Virus record (IMG/VR): IMGVR_UViG_3300042934_000760
Location: 1-29,465 of that record
From: a virus
Strand: one strand, 5' to 3'
DNA length: 29,465 bases
Both the position numbers and the translations under genes were made by a program. Position 1 is the stretch's first letter; every line of letters begins with the position of its first letter. The notes under the pieces are model-generated. The model ran no database searches and had not been told where the DNA came from. It saw only the letters and a program-made list of their open reading frames with translations. Shown here piece after piece: positions 1-8,187 of the stretch.

Positions 1-376
1 CGAATCCGTGCACTTCATCGGCCTTCCGCAGTACCTTTGCTGCATCCCTCAGCATTGTTTCGCGATCCATGTAGCGTAACCACTTAGGCATGGTGCCGTA
101 GATGGTTTCCGCGGCCATTTTATCGCGCCCTTGCAAGTGATGCTCAACCACCTCTTCGACCGGTTTGTTCTTCCAAACGCGTCGGCTCCACAGGCAGGGG
201 AGAATCAGCGCATTGGAGTTGTTAACCAGGTAGAACAGTCGGTTGCACTCGTCCAACACGGACTTATCGGGATCGTAGTTGCGTATCAGGCGAAAGTACA
301 ACGTCGCCATGAACAACGTACGCTTTGTGTTCACCCAAAATCCGTTTGCTTGGTTCATCGCTACAGACTGGATCAT
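1..376 (-). CDS. Unknown protein, 3' part cut by window edge
   Basis: An open frame runs from an ATG at 376 on the minus strand to the window edge without a stop (at least 125 residues). It starts MIQSVAMNQANGFWVNTKRT and is rich in Arg, Lys and aromatic residues; I recognise no motif and no membrane segment. It follows the RNase H gene by 10 bases on the same strand, so the two are probably co-transcribed. Neither the first ATG nor an in-frame ATG six codons later (358) has a strong ribosome binding site, so the exact start is uncertain. Plus-strand open frames over this stretch look like shadows. Confidence 0.6.
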   Translation of the reverse strand, partial: MIQSVAMNQANGFWVNTKRTLFMATLYFRLIRNYDPDKSVLDECNRLFYLVNNSNALILPCLWSRRVWKNKPVEEVVEHHLQGRDKMAAETIYGTMPKWLRYMDRETMLRDAAKVLRKADEVHGF

Positions 377-386
377 ACACGACTCG

Positions 387-1925
387 CTATTTCACCATCT
401 TGAAGTTACCGAACACGCTAGCCCAGATACCTACGTCGTCGTTTGTCTCGATGACCGTTGCATAACGGAATACTTCATCAGACTCCCGCCAGGTAATCAC
501 AGCCACCCGCTTGACGGTGTCAGCGAGTGCGTTCAGCGCATTCCTACGAATGATGTCGGTGCCCATGATCAGTCGCACTTTCGTGGTCTTGACCGGTACG
601 TCCGTCATCGCCCTGAGGTCACTGACTTTCCCGGTGTTGTAGGCCACAGTCAAATCCAGACACTTGGTCGTGGAATTGATTTCCTTACGGAGTTTGCGGT
701 CTACGACGCCTTTCTTTTCAGTGGCTTCATATAGTAGGTCGGTGATGTCGGTGACTACAATCGACTTGTCAGCTTGAAGAAAACGATCAAGTTTGTCTGT
801 CAGAGAGCTGATGTTGTCGAGGTTGTAGTGTGCCAAACCTGTCGGAGTGATGTGATGAACGATCGGCACCTTATTGTTGGTGCTTATCGACAGGTTGTGC
901 TTGTTCTTGCGAAAAACCCACGCCCCAAAGCGCATGATGTCGCTGTAGACGGTGGGGTTGGTTATGTTGTTCAGCGCCCCGATGAATAAATGACCGAGTT
1001 GGCGCTGATCCTGCTCAATGAAGTGTTTACGAAGTGCTTCAAGTGCAGGCTCCTGCTCTTTCAGGTACAACACAGCGGTAGCGGCGTCGGCTTGCGGCTT
1101 GGCAATGTCATCATCATCGCCGTGTTCGCCTGTCCAATATACGTGACGTCCGTCCGGAGAGCGGCTAACTTCTTCAGCAGAACTGCTGAAATACCACTTA
1201 GCGTGGCAAAAGATCCGATTGTACTTGGCCTTAGGCTTCCAATACCCGTCGGGTTTGTCTTCGAACGAGTAGGTAATGTCTGAACCGTTGAGGCCGATGC
1301 TGTTGCCTTTACCTGCCCATTGATCCGCCATCTCGTTACCTGCGTGCCCGTTATGGCCCTTAATCCATGCGAGTTCGACAGTGCTTTGTTTCTCTTTGAA
1401 CTTGTTCAACAGGCTTGCTATTTCCTGCCAATCCTCGCGGTTAGCGAGTTCGTCCCCATTGCGGGTCCGCCATCCATTCGCGGTCCATTTACTGAGCCCC
1501 GAGTTGATGCCTTTGACAACGTATTCAGAATCCGAGTACACGGTAGTGTGGCTCAGGCCCTTATCCAAAGCGTAACCAAGTGCTTCCTTCGCTGCTAACA
1601 GCTCCGTGTGGTTATTGCTCTTTGCTTTGGACACGCCGCCAAACCGGTCAACGTAGTTGACCACCTTTACCATTGGTGAACCGTCTTTGTCTTCCACGTA
1701 ACCGCCAGCCGTTGGAATGGCCTTTGGATTACCGGAACCCTTAGTCGGCAGATCGCTAGCGGAATACACGTAACCGTGTAGTCCCCATCCACCAGCTTTC
1801 TCATTGTTGTAAAACCCGCCATCGGCATAGAGCACTGCTTTAAGCTCAACCGATGGAGTACGCTCCAGGTTCCCCGTCATTACTTCCTTCCTGAGTGGTT
1901 CGACATCAGATATTTCCGAACTCAT
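387..1925 (-). CDS. RNase H type I domain protein with long C-terminal extension
   Basis: Probable ribonuclease H that cuts RNA in RNA-DNA hybrids, likely during phage replication. Residues about 28-205 form a type I RNase H domain with the full catalytic set: D35 (LYADGG), E108 (NNHTELLAAKEAL), D132 (VYSDSEYVVKGI) and D200 (GNEMADQWAG), with the WIKGHNGHAGN loop carrying H190 before D200. The protein is 512 residues, far longer than ordinary RNase HI (about 155); the last 300 residues match nothing I know. I chose the ATG at 1925 because GGGGT lies just upstream and because a longer frame to 2000 would run into the neighbouring gene. It lies in a minus-strand group with the lipoprotein-like and membrane genes. 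The RNase H fold is near certain; the role of the extension is unknown. Confidence 0.93.
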   Translation of the reverse strand: MSSEISDVEPLRKEVMTGNLERTPSVELKAVLYADGGFYNNEKAGGWGLHGYVYSASDLPTKGSGNPKAIPTAGGYVEDKDGSPMVKVVNYVDRFGGVSKAKSNNHTELLAAKEALGYALDKGLSHTTVYSDSEYVVKGINSGLSKWTANGWRTRNGDELANREDWQEIASLLNKFKEKQSTVELAWIKGHNGHAGNEMADQWAGKGNSIGLNGSDITYSFEDKPDGYWKPKAKYNRIFCHAKWYFSSSAEEVSRSPDGRHVYWTGEHGDDDDIAKPQADAATAVLYLKEQEPALEALRKHFIEQDQRQLGHLFIGALNNITNPTVYSDIMRFGAWVFRKNKHNLSISTNNKVPIVHHITPTGLAHYNLDNISSLTDKLDRFLQADKSIVVTDITDLLYEATEKKGVVDRKLRKEINSTTKCLDLTVAYNTGKVSDLRAMTDVPVKTTKVRLIMGTDIIRRNALNALADTVKRVAVITWRESDEVFRYATVIETNDDVGIWASVFGNFKMVK

Positions 1926-1971
1926 GATATACCCCGGATTATTTATGAAAAACAAGACCAAGGAAACCCGC

Positions 1972-2310
1972 CTATTGGCAGGTCTCCAGATGGCGGGCAA
2001 TGTCTTCAGCTAAGTAGCGTTTGTCATTGTCCAGATAAGCCTTGAGCTTCTCCGCGTGGGTCATCACAGCGTCCGTGAATTCCTCATCTGACATGGTGGC
2101 AGGGTTGATATCCGGGGGCGCAGGTTCACTGTGCCCAAGGTGTTTAGTGCGGACAAACATCTCGCAGTGAGCTTTGTCCGCGGGGTACGAAATGGCGAAA
2201 CTCATCACCCTGTTATCGTAGTTCTGGATGATGGCGCAGGAGCCCAGTGGCAGCATCACCCAGAAGATGGCTGCAAACTTAACTCCTAAGGTCATTTCCC
2301 TGAGATTCAT
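1972..2310 (-). CDS. Small lipoprotein-like protein, candidate outer-membrane spanin
   Basis: 112 residues. The N-terminus has a positively charged start (R4, K11), a hydrophobic stretch (about residues 12-22) and a lipobox-like LGSC with C25 as the possible lipidated cysteine. The remaining 87 residues are soluble, with a short APPDINP segment and a charged helical end. A good AAGG ribosome site precedes the ATG at 2310. The gene lies 9 bases downstream of a membrane/coiled-coil gene, the order of separate Rz/Rz1-type spanin pairs, in which the inner-membrane subunit is followed by an outer-membrane lipoprotein and the two disrupt the outer membrane at lysis. The fit is by topology only; it is longer and less proline-rich than many o-spanins, so another membrane role is possible. 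Confidence 0.45.
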   Translation of the reverse strand: MNLREMTLGVKFAAIFWVMLPLGSCAIIQNYDNRVMSFAISYPADKAHCEMFVRTKHLGHSEPAPPDINPATMSDEEFTDAVMTHAEKLKAYLDNDKRYLAEDIARHLETCQ

Positions 2311-2319
2311 GGCGTAACC

Positions 2320-2751
2320 TTAGTGATGTAACCGTTTCCAGCGATCAACGAAGTTAGTCGATGGAGGACGGGTTGAGGGTACCGGATCAGGCGTAGGCTT
2401 CGGTTGCACTGGGGCCTTTACTTCCGGCGGTTTCTGGGTTCGTAGGGCCTCGTATTGACCCTTCCACCAATCTGAACTGTCTTTGGCCTCTTTAAGCTGG
2501 CCTTGGCTGTCTTCGAGTTGTTGTTTCGCGTGGGTTAGACTTTGTTCTGAGACCGCTATCTGGGACTCTTGATCCTTCACGATGATGTACAGATTGACAA
2601 AAAGCACGGTCATCACGGCAAAACCAACAGACACCAGGATAAACGATAGATTCTCTCGAACGAACTGCCTGAACGTCCTGTCCCGTAGCCACATTTCCTT
2701 AAGAAACAGGAAAATGGCATGGAACAGTTTCAGCATTGGGAGGATCGTCAT
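2320..2751 (-). CDS. Membrane-anchored coiled-coil protein, candidate inner-membrane spanin
   Basis: 143 residues. An amphipathic basic N-terminus (1-33) is followed by one strong membrane helix (about 35-58, FILVSVGFAVMTVLFVNLYIIV), a heptad-like charged and Gln-rich coiled coil (about 60-105), a proline-rich stretch (107-130) and a basic end. This is the order expected for an i-spanin (Rz-like), which spans the periplasm and contacts an outer-membrane lipoprotein; the next gene downstream has a lipobox. AGGGAA precedes the ATG at 2751. It is the first gene of the minus-strand unit that reads away from the divergent gap 2752-2834. The long cytoplasmic N-terminus is not typical of Rz. Function is inferred from architecture only. 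Confidence 0.45.
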   Translation of the reverse strand: MTILPMLKLFHAIFLFLKEMWLRDRTFRQFVRENLSFILVSVGFAVMTVLFVNLYIIVKDQESQIAVSEQSLTHAKQQLEDSQGQLKEAKDSSDWWKGQYEALRTQKPPEVKAPVQPKPTPDPVPSTRPPSTNFVDRWKRLHH

Positions 2752-2834
2752 CGAGTTCCCTAAAATGTTATGATTGGTTCCAGTTATTTTTAACGATTGT
2801 CATAAGTTAGGTGACGATCCTTGCGGAGAATGAA
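2752..2834. promoter_or_regulatory. Divergent AT-rich intergenic region
   Basis: 83 bases between divergently read genes at 2751 (minus) and 2835 (plus). It is AT-rich in its middle (TTATTTTTAACG around 2785) and must carry start signals for both directions unless transcription enters from outside. The plus-strand gene has a clear ribosome site GGAG at 2824-2827. I see no confident -35/-10 pair. Confidence 0.35.
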
Positions 2835-4196
2835 ATGTACGAGTTAAAGGCATTTGCCCTTATCGGCGCGTTGATTGACAACACAGTGGCCACGGTAGCG
2901 CCGATTGGGGAATTGTCTCCGGTGGCCATGACCTACGCCCGTGAAAAGGAATACTACAGCGTAGCGGCCTCGCCGGGTCACACACTCGCCGTGTTCAGCT
3001 CCAAGCGTGATGGCAAAGTGGAACAGACTGACCAAGTCTTGGCCGGGAAACTCCTCGAGATCAACAAGTGGGCTTACGCTCAGGCGTTGGGCGGTTCCTT
3101 CACCAGCCAGACCGAATCGTTCCGCACCCGCTTCATCACCCAGTTCGGTACGGCGTACAGCATCTACTCCACCGGCACCATGGTGAAGATCGCCAACAAC
3201 ACCTACATGCCGTCGAGCATCGAGATTCGTGACACGGTCAACGACGACCTGCATTACCACATCTGGTACAGCAGCGAGGCGTTCGAACAGCAGTTCGATG
3301 AATACGAGATCAAGGTCGTTCCGCCCATCGACGAACTGGACGTGTTCTTTCAAGGCGCTGTGACGGTACAAGAGGCGCTAGACGCTCGCACTCAAGACCT
3401 GACGTTCGAACAAGTGCAAGCGATCAAAGAAGGGTACCCAGAGACCTACCTGATCAGCGACATGTTCGAGTGGTTCAACCCCAACAGCCTGAACGACCCC
3501 AAGACGCGTAAGCCCACTTACTGGAACACGGTGACGTACGGCATTGCCGGTAACAACATCGACGCCCGTAAAGAAGCCCTGCGTGAGTTCATTCTGGCGA
3601 ACTCCACCCACACCAAGGATGAGTGGGCAGTTATCTTCCCGGAGATCTTCACGGCCACTGAGTTTGTCATGGTGCCCATGTGGAAGAACTACTCGGTGAC
3701 CAACAAGGTAATCGACACGGGGATCTACAGCTCCAACACCAGCCTGCAATACGCCATCGCTGAACTGACCCGGCTGGTACGCGGTGAAGACTACACCGAT
3801 GAGTGGATCGCAGAACACGGCTCGTTGTTTGCCTTCACCCACAAGTGCATCAACATCGCTGTGGTCGGTGGTCCGAAGAACCGTGATGACATCTACGACT
3901 TCGCCACGCGCTACCCTGACTACATCGCGATCCGCAGCACTGAGACGGACTTTGGCCGCATGGCGCCAGAGACCCGTAAGTTCGTGCTGGCGTTGGAAGA
4001 CATGATGATCACCGCTGAGAGCATGACCCCGGATTCGGCTGTACCGGTGAAATACTCGCGACTGACCCGTGACGGTATCCTGTTCTTGGTTTCGACCATC
4101 GACAAGTTCCAGTTCCTCATCGTCTCTAAGTACTCGGCCAACGATGCAAGTGTAGGGACCGCCAGCGACGCTGCTGAACCTAAGTTGCCAAGCTGA
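2835..4196 (+). CDS. Unknown phage protein, possibly a virion component
   Basis: 453 residues with no motif I recognise. No signal peptide or membrane helix is seen; composition is mixed alpha/beta, rich in Tyr, Thr and acidic residues, with a disordered Ala/Ser/Pro end (ASVGTASDAAEPKLPS). I start it at the ATG at 2835, where GGAG sits six bases upstream, rather than a GTG eight codons earlier that lacks a site. It stands alone on the plus strand between two minus-strand blocks and ends five bases before a perfect hairpin terminator. A single-gene unit with its own promoter and a strong terminator would suit an abundant product such as a structural protein, but this is inference. Confidence 0.8.
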   Translation: MYELKAFALIGALIDNTVATVAPIGELSPVAMTYAREKEYYSVAASPGHTLAVFSSKRDGKVEQTDQVLAGKLLEINKWAYAQALGGSFTSQTESFRTRFITQFGTAYSIYSTGTMVKIANNTYMPSSIEIRDTVNDDLHYHIWYSSEAFEQQFDEYEIKVVPPIDELDVFFQGAVTVQEALDARTQDLTFEQVQAIKEGYPETYLISDMFEWFNPNSLNDPKTRKPTYWNTVTYGIAGNNIDARKEALREFILANSTHTKDEWAVIFPEIFTATEFVMVPMWKNYSVTNKVIDTGIYSSNTSLQYAIAELTRLVRGEDYTDEWIAEHGSLFAFTHKCINIAVVGGPKNRDDIYDFATRYPDYIAIRSTETDFGRMAPETRKFVLALEDMMITAESMTPDSAVPVKYSRLTRDGILFLVSTIDKFQFLIVSKYSANDASVGTASDAAEPKLPS

Positions 4197-4200
4197 CAGC

Positions 4201-4237
4201 ATAGAGCCCCAGAACCGCTACGGCTCTGGGGCTCTAT
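4201..4237. terminator. Bidirectional hairpin terminator
   Basis: Perfect 13-base inverted repeat: ATAGAGCCCCAGA (4201-4213) and TCTGGGGCTCTAT (4225-4237), with an 11-base spacer that can pair partly. It sits between convergent genes ending at 4196 (plus) and 4243 (minus), so it probably stops transcription from both sides. The outer ATAGA/TCTAT arms resemble those at 9299-9336 and 19712-19744. Confidence 0.8.
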
Positions 4238-4242
4238 GACGC

Positions 4243-4788
4243 TTACTGGAACTTCTCTTCGATGATGCTGTGGACGGTGACGGTGACAATCAGGGTATCT
4301 GCGTCTTCGATCGAAGTGTCTACGCTGGTGCTGTACACGTGGCTCTGCTTGAGCAGCCATTCACGCACTGGTACGTCGACACCTTTGAGCTTCTTGTACG
4401 CGGCAAGCATGAAACCTTCGCCGGTGGCGTACACTTCTTCCCAAGACTTGAAGTTGCTGTTGCGCTCTTGGATGATCGCAACCAGACGGTGATAGGCGGT
4501 AATAGCGTCGGCAAAGACCGTGACCTGGCTTTCGTCCAACCCGCCCGGTACCTGAGAGGGCTTAATGAAGAACTCAAGTGAGATTTCCTGATGACGAGGC
4601 AGGGCGTCTGGGTCAGTGTCTTCATTGACGTCAGGATAGAACACGTGCGCCTGATCTGTCAGTTCGTAGAACCGGATCTCTGACGCAATGCTGAACAGCT
4701 TGGTCAGTGCGTTGCAGGTGCTCTGCGACAGTTCAGGACAGCCCTCGAGCAGCTCGAGTTCGTTTGTGAGTAGCGGCGATGCTTGCAT
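4243..4788 (-). CDS. Unknown phage protein
   Basis: 181 residues, unrecognised. Soluble and acidic, starting MQASPLLTNELELLEG, with a predicted mixed fold and a beta-rich C-terminus (DADTLIVTVTVHSIIEEKFQ). The ATG at 4788 overlaps the end of the upstream gene by 56 bases, which is long, but AAGGA lies eight bases upstream and no other in-frame ATG exists in the first 100 residues, so the overlap appears real. It is the last gene of a minus-strand group of four headed by the Rad50-like ATPase and stops six bases from the hairpin at 4201-4237. Confidence 0.8.
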   Translation of the reverse strand: MQASPLLTNELELLEGCPELSQSTCNALTKLFSIASEIRFYELTDQAHVFYPDVNEDTDPDALPRHQEISLEFFIKPSQVPGGLDESQVTVFADAITAYHRLVAIIQERNSNFKSWEEVYATGEGFMLAAYKKLKGVDVPVREWLLKQSHVYSTSVDTSIEDADTLIVTVTVHSIIEEKFQ

Positions 4789-5185
4789 CGATGTATTCCT
4801 TCAGTTCGTTACGGGGGATGATATCGAAGTGGGAAATGGTTTCGACCACACCACGGCGCTGCGACATGCGCGCGCCCAAGGTGACATCGTCAAAGAACCG
4901 TTCCAACAAATGAGCGAAGGGACCGTAAGGGATCACTTCAAATGTGCACGTCATCTTGTCGCGGTCAAACACGGGGTTACACAGCTCAGCACAGACCCGT
5001 TCCATGTCCGTGCGACGGAACCGGAACATGCTGGCGTTCTCCCCATCATTCTTTCGCACCTTAGGACTGCCAAGCTCCGCGTAAGTCTTGACGTCCGTAC
5101 GGTTATACCCTTCAATAAAGCCCAGCAGTGACTCCACGTAACCGGTGGGCTTGTCTTGCAGGTCAATCACGATTACCTTATTCAT
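4733..5185 (-). CDS. Unknown phage protein
   Basis: 150 residues, unrecognised. It starts MNKVIVIDLQDKPTGYVESL and ends in a basic tail (THKRTRAARGLS) that could touch nucleic acid or simply reflect the overlap with the next gene. There are three Cys residues (PVFDRDKMTCTF among them) but no metal-site spacing. The start is three bases past the stop of the upstream gene, so translation is probably coupled; its own ribosome site is weak. Part of the minus-strand group with the Rad50-like ATPase. Confidence 0.8.
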   Translation of the reverse strand: MNKVIVIDLQDKPTGYVESLLGFIEGYNRTDVKTYAELGSPKVRKNDGENASMFRFRRTDMERVCAELCNPVFDRDKMTCTFEVIPYGPFAHLLERFFDDVTLGARMSQRRGVVETISHFDIIPRNELKEYIDASIAATHKRTRAARGLS

Positions 5186-5188
5186 TGA

Positions 5189-5647
5189 TCAGTCCAGTCG
5201 TTCGCCTTTCACGTCCTTGATACCTGGGGTCGTTTGACCGGCACCTGGCATCGGCACTGCGTCCGGGAAAGGGTCTTCCGCTTTAGTGGGCACCTCGTAT
5301 TTAAGGTAACGTGGCATGGAGCGCCCCAAGTGTTTCATCAGGACATCCTGACCATGAACGTTGAGGATCATCTCAAACGGCAACACTACGCCGGATGCTG
5401 AGTTGATCCCCACGCCGTACTTCAGCCAGTAGTCCCATGGGGGTACCAAGGTACTGCCATGGTAGTGCGGCACGAATTCCTTAACGAAGAGGTGAGTGGC
5501 TTCGGGGGTTAGCCCACACCATTTCTCCTCATCAGGGATCTGTGCACTGACGCCCTTACAACCGATCACCAGCGACCAGTCGTGAGGCTGCCTCAGGTTG
5601 AACAACTTCTTGATCGCTTCCGTCGAATACTTCGTATCGTCTGTCAT
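5189..5647 (-). CDS. Unknown phage protein
   Basis: 152 residues, unrecognised. The N-terminal 110 residues look globular with several Trp, Tyr and His; the end is a flexible Pro/Gly-rich tail (VPMPGAGQTTPGIKDVKGERLD). Its ATG overlaps the stop of the Rad50-like gene (ATGA type, 5644-5647), a tight coupling that suggests equal expression and perhaps a related job, but nothing in the protein itself shows a nuclease or ATPase motif. Confidence 0.8.
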   Translation of the reverse strand: MTDDTKYSTEAIKKLFNLRQPHDWSLVIGCKGVSAQIPDEEKWCGLTPEATHLFVKEFVPHYHGSTLVPPWDYWLKYGVGINSASGVVLPFEMILNVHGQDVLMKHLGRSMPRYLKYEVPTKAEDPFPDAVPMPGAGQTTPGIKDVKGERLD

Positions 5648-8124
5648 GTCGTGATCACCACGTGCTCGTTGAACTTGCGCTTCAAGGTGACGTGAGATTC
5701 ATCCAAGACAGCGATCTGACTATTGGGGAAGCTGTTCTGACCTTCGAAGTCGTGACTGATGTAGAACACTTGAGCGTACTGCTCATCATCGATCAGGTCT
5801 TTCATGGCCAGGATCAAGTTGGAGGAGTGCACGCCGTCAAACGCACGGGCAGGTTCGTCCAAGTACAGCGGGTACCCGTTCAGCTCCATGAACTTGTACA
5901 CCACCAAACGGAAAGCTTGGTTGATGATGTCAAGGATGCTGTCTGATCCGAACGCAATGTCCGGGATCATGTTCTCACGGGTGTGAACGTACATGGGAAA
6001 CTTGTAGTTCAGCTCACCGTCTTCCAGGTCCACGGTGTCCAGTGCAAGGTTGTAGCCCCAGATGCTGCCCACCACCTCATTGATCTTGGCAATGAAAGTG
6101 TTGATGAAGACCAAGATCTGCTCAGCAATCAACCCATCCTTCGGCGAGAGGATCTTCTCCAAGGCCAGCAGAGAGGCTTCTTCCTGCTTGGTCTCTTCGA
6201 TGGTCTTGGCAATGTCCTTCACGATCGCTGCTTGCATCTCAGCTTCGGTCAGGGATTGCTCCAGCATCGCCAGCGAGACCTGATAGGTTTTGACCATCCC
6301 CACCAACTCTTCGTTGTAGGTAAAGTCGACCAACCGGGTGAACTGAGACTCCTGCTTGGCCACCAGATCCGACATCTCCAGGTTGCAGTCCTCGAACTCC
6401 TTCCGGTCGCGGTAGTATCGTTCCACGATCGCCAGTGTGGACTGGTTCTGGTTGATCTGCCCTTGGATCTCCGCAATGCGGTTGGCCAACTGATTGTGCA
6501 GGTCACGCAAGCTGCCTGACTTGTCCAGCTTCTCGATCTGGTTCAGCTTCTCAATGAGCGGCGCCAAGTCGTAGTTGAGCGACGTGATCAGGATACCCTT
6601 CTCACTGTCGTGGATAAAGTCACGGCACAGCGGAACCAACTCACGGCCACGGACCACACCGCCGTTCTCACCAAACAGGTTCCACAGCCCGGCCAAGCCT
6701 GGGTTACGGTTGCGCAGCTGTTCCAACTCGTAGAGCTGATCCGAGGCGTCCTTGGCTTCATCCAAGAACTCGCGCACCACCTGCATCTTGCCTTCCATGC
6801 TGGATTTAAACGTCTGGCCTTTGGTCAGCGTCTCGCGCAGCTCACGCTCCTCGTTCTGGTCCACGCCTTCTTTAAAGGTGTGGTGACAGTTCGGGCAGCA
6901 GATGTCCTTGCAGTTGGCAATGTGGTTCAGGCGGTACTCGATCTCACTCAGGCGACTGGTACCGGCTTGGTAATGGCCCTGAAGCTGCTGGAGATCGTTT
7001 TGCTTGGTATAGACGATGTCACGGCTGTACTTCTCAGCTGCGCCCGGCACAACGGCGTGCAGGGCTGCCATGACTTCATCGACCGCAGCCAACTGCTGCT
7101 GTGACTTGGCCAACAGGCTTTCATCAAGGTTGGTTCTAAAGGAAGCACGGGCAGTGGCAATGTGCACCTCGATCGCTGCGATTTCCTTTTGAAGCTCGAC
7201 CGGGTCAATGTCGTCAAGGATGCTGATCTCGTGCATCTGCTTGTCGATCAACTGGTGCTGGTCCGAGACTTCCTGCAAGGCTGCGAACAACGCCTTGCGC
7301 GTGGTCTTCAGGTCTTCCAGTTGTTCTTGGATCGCAGGCAGCTCATGGTCCGGTACTGCCGCAGGAGGACGCAGGTTGATGTCGAGCATCCGGTCTGCCA
7401 AGGTCTCGATCCGACCGTTCAGGTAACTGATGCCATCCCGCAGTGAGGTGTAGTCCCCATCGGCCATCTGACTGTCCATGGACTTGAACAGATCGGACAG
7501 GCGAGCCCGCATCTCTGTGCTACGACGGTTCAGGTCATCAATGGCCTCATCGTCCAGCTTCTTGCCAGACTCGTTGACATAACGCTCTGTCTGACGCTTG
7601 ATGATCACGCCTGCATCTTTGGCCCCTTTACGGATACGCCGGTGCAGGTCAATGACATACTCAAAGTTTGCCGAAGACAACCGAGTGATCCAGTCACGAC
7701 GTTCCAAGTTGGACATCGCGGTGAACTTCGTTGCTCCGGTCAAGACGTCATGCAGTTCTTGGGTCATGTTGAAGTGCTGACGAATCAGCTCCTTCTGCGT
7801 AGCCCCAGTACGGCCAGGGTTTAAGTCCTCGCCATTGAAATAGAAGTGGTGCTCAGGGGTTTTGCCGTTGAAGATAGTACGCAGTTCGTACTCGTTACCA
7901 TTGCCCAACAGGTGGATGATCTTGTAACCGCCGGGGGCGATGTCATCTTTGGTGGGTGGCATTACGGTGAAGCCAATACGGAGCAAGCTTGATTTCCCGG
8001 AACCGTTGGTCCCAAGGATAATCTGTGTCTTCATAGTCGGGCATATCTCGATGGTCTCAATACCACGGACATAGAACCTCTTACACTTATGGAGCACAAG
8101 CTTTGTTATGAACATAGCTGTCAT
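5644..8124 (-). CDS. Rad50/SbcC/gp46-like ATPase with zinc hook
   Basis: 826-residue SMC-type ATPase that probably pairs with an Mre11/gp47-type nuclease in DNA-end processing and recombination. Walker A is at 38-45 (GTNGSGKS). Two long coiled-coil arms (about 170-400 and 420-690) flank a Rad50-type hook, C410-P-N-C413, at the exact centre of the protein. Walker B is near the end (PLYLDEP, D756-E757), followed by a His in YISHDF that fits the switch loop; FGSDSILDI is the likely signature segment. I start it at the ATG at 8124, with AAAGG upstream. An open frame continues 145 codons further upstream, but that part lies antisense to the spike gene and before the natural MTAMFITKLVLHKC start. 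No Mre11-like gene is seen in this window. Confidence 0.92.
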   Translation of the reverse strand: MTAMFITKLVLHKCKRFYVRGIETIEICPTMKTQIILGTNGSGKSSLLRIGFTVMPPTKDDIAPGGYKIIHLLGNGNEYELRTIFNGKTPEHHFYFNGEDLNPGRTGATQKELIRQHFNMTQELHDVLTGATKFTAMSNLERRDWITRLSSANFEYVIDLHRRIRKGAKDAGVIIKRQTERYVNESGKKLDDEAIDDLNRRSTEMRARLSDLFKSMDSQMADGDYTSLRDGISYLNGRIETLADRMLDINLRPPAAVPDHELPAIQEQLEDLKTTRKALFAALQEVSDQHQLIDKQMHEISILDDIDPVELQKEIAAIEVHIATARASFRTNLDESLLAKSQQQLAAVDEVMAALHAVVPGAAEKYSRDIVYTKQNDLQQLQGHYQAGTSRLSEIEYRLNHIANCKDICCPNCHHTFKEGVDQNEERELRETLTKGQTFKSSMEGKMQVVREFLDEAKDASDQLYELEQLRNRNPGLAGLWNLFGENGGVVRGRELVPLCRDFIHDSEKGILITSLNYDLAPLIEKLNQIEKLDKSGSLRDLHNQLANRIAEIQGQINQNQSTLAIVERYYRDRKEFEDCNLEMSDLVAKQESQFTRLVDFTYNEELVGMVKTYQVSLAMLEQSLTEAEMQAAIVKDIAKTIEETKQEEASLLALEKILSPKDGLIAEQILVFINTFIAKINEVVGSIWGYNLALDTVDLEDGELNYKFPMYVHTRENMIPDIAFGSDSILDIINQAFRLVVYKFMELNGYPLYLDEPARAFDGVHSSNLILAMKDLIDDEQYAQVFYISHDFEGQNSFPNSQIAVLDESHVTLKRKFNEHVVITT

Positions 8125-8187
8125 TATGAACGCCTTTCTGAATCCTGTAAGATAGGTAGGGTGAGTAAACTTTAACAAAGGTGCGGT
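8125..8187. promoter_or_regulatory. Divergent intergenic region
   Basis: 63 bases between the starts of the Rad50-like gene (minus) and the spike gene (plus). It contains the ribosome sites of both (AAAGG type on each strand). CTGTAAGATAGG around 8145 is a possible -10-like element for the plus strand, without a clear -35. Low confidence. Confidence 0.3.
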
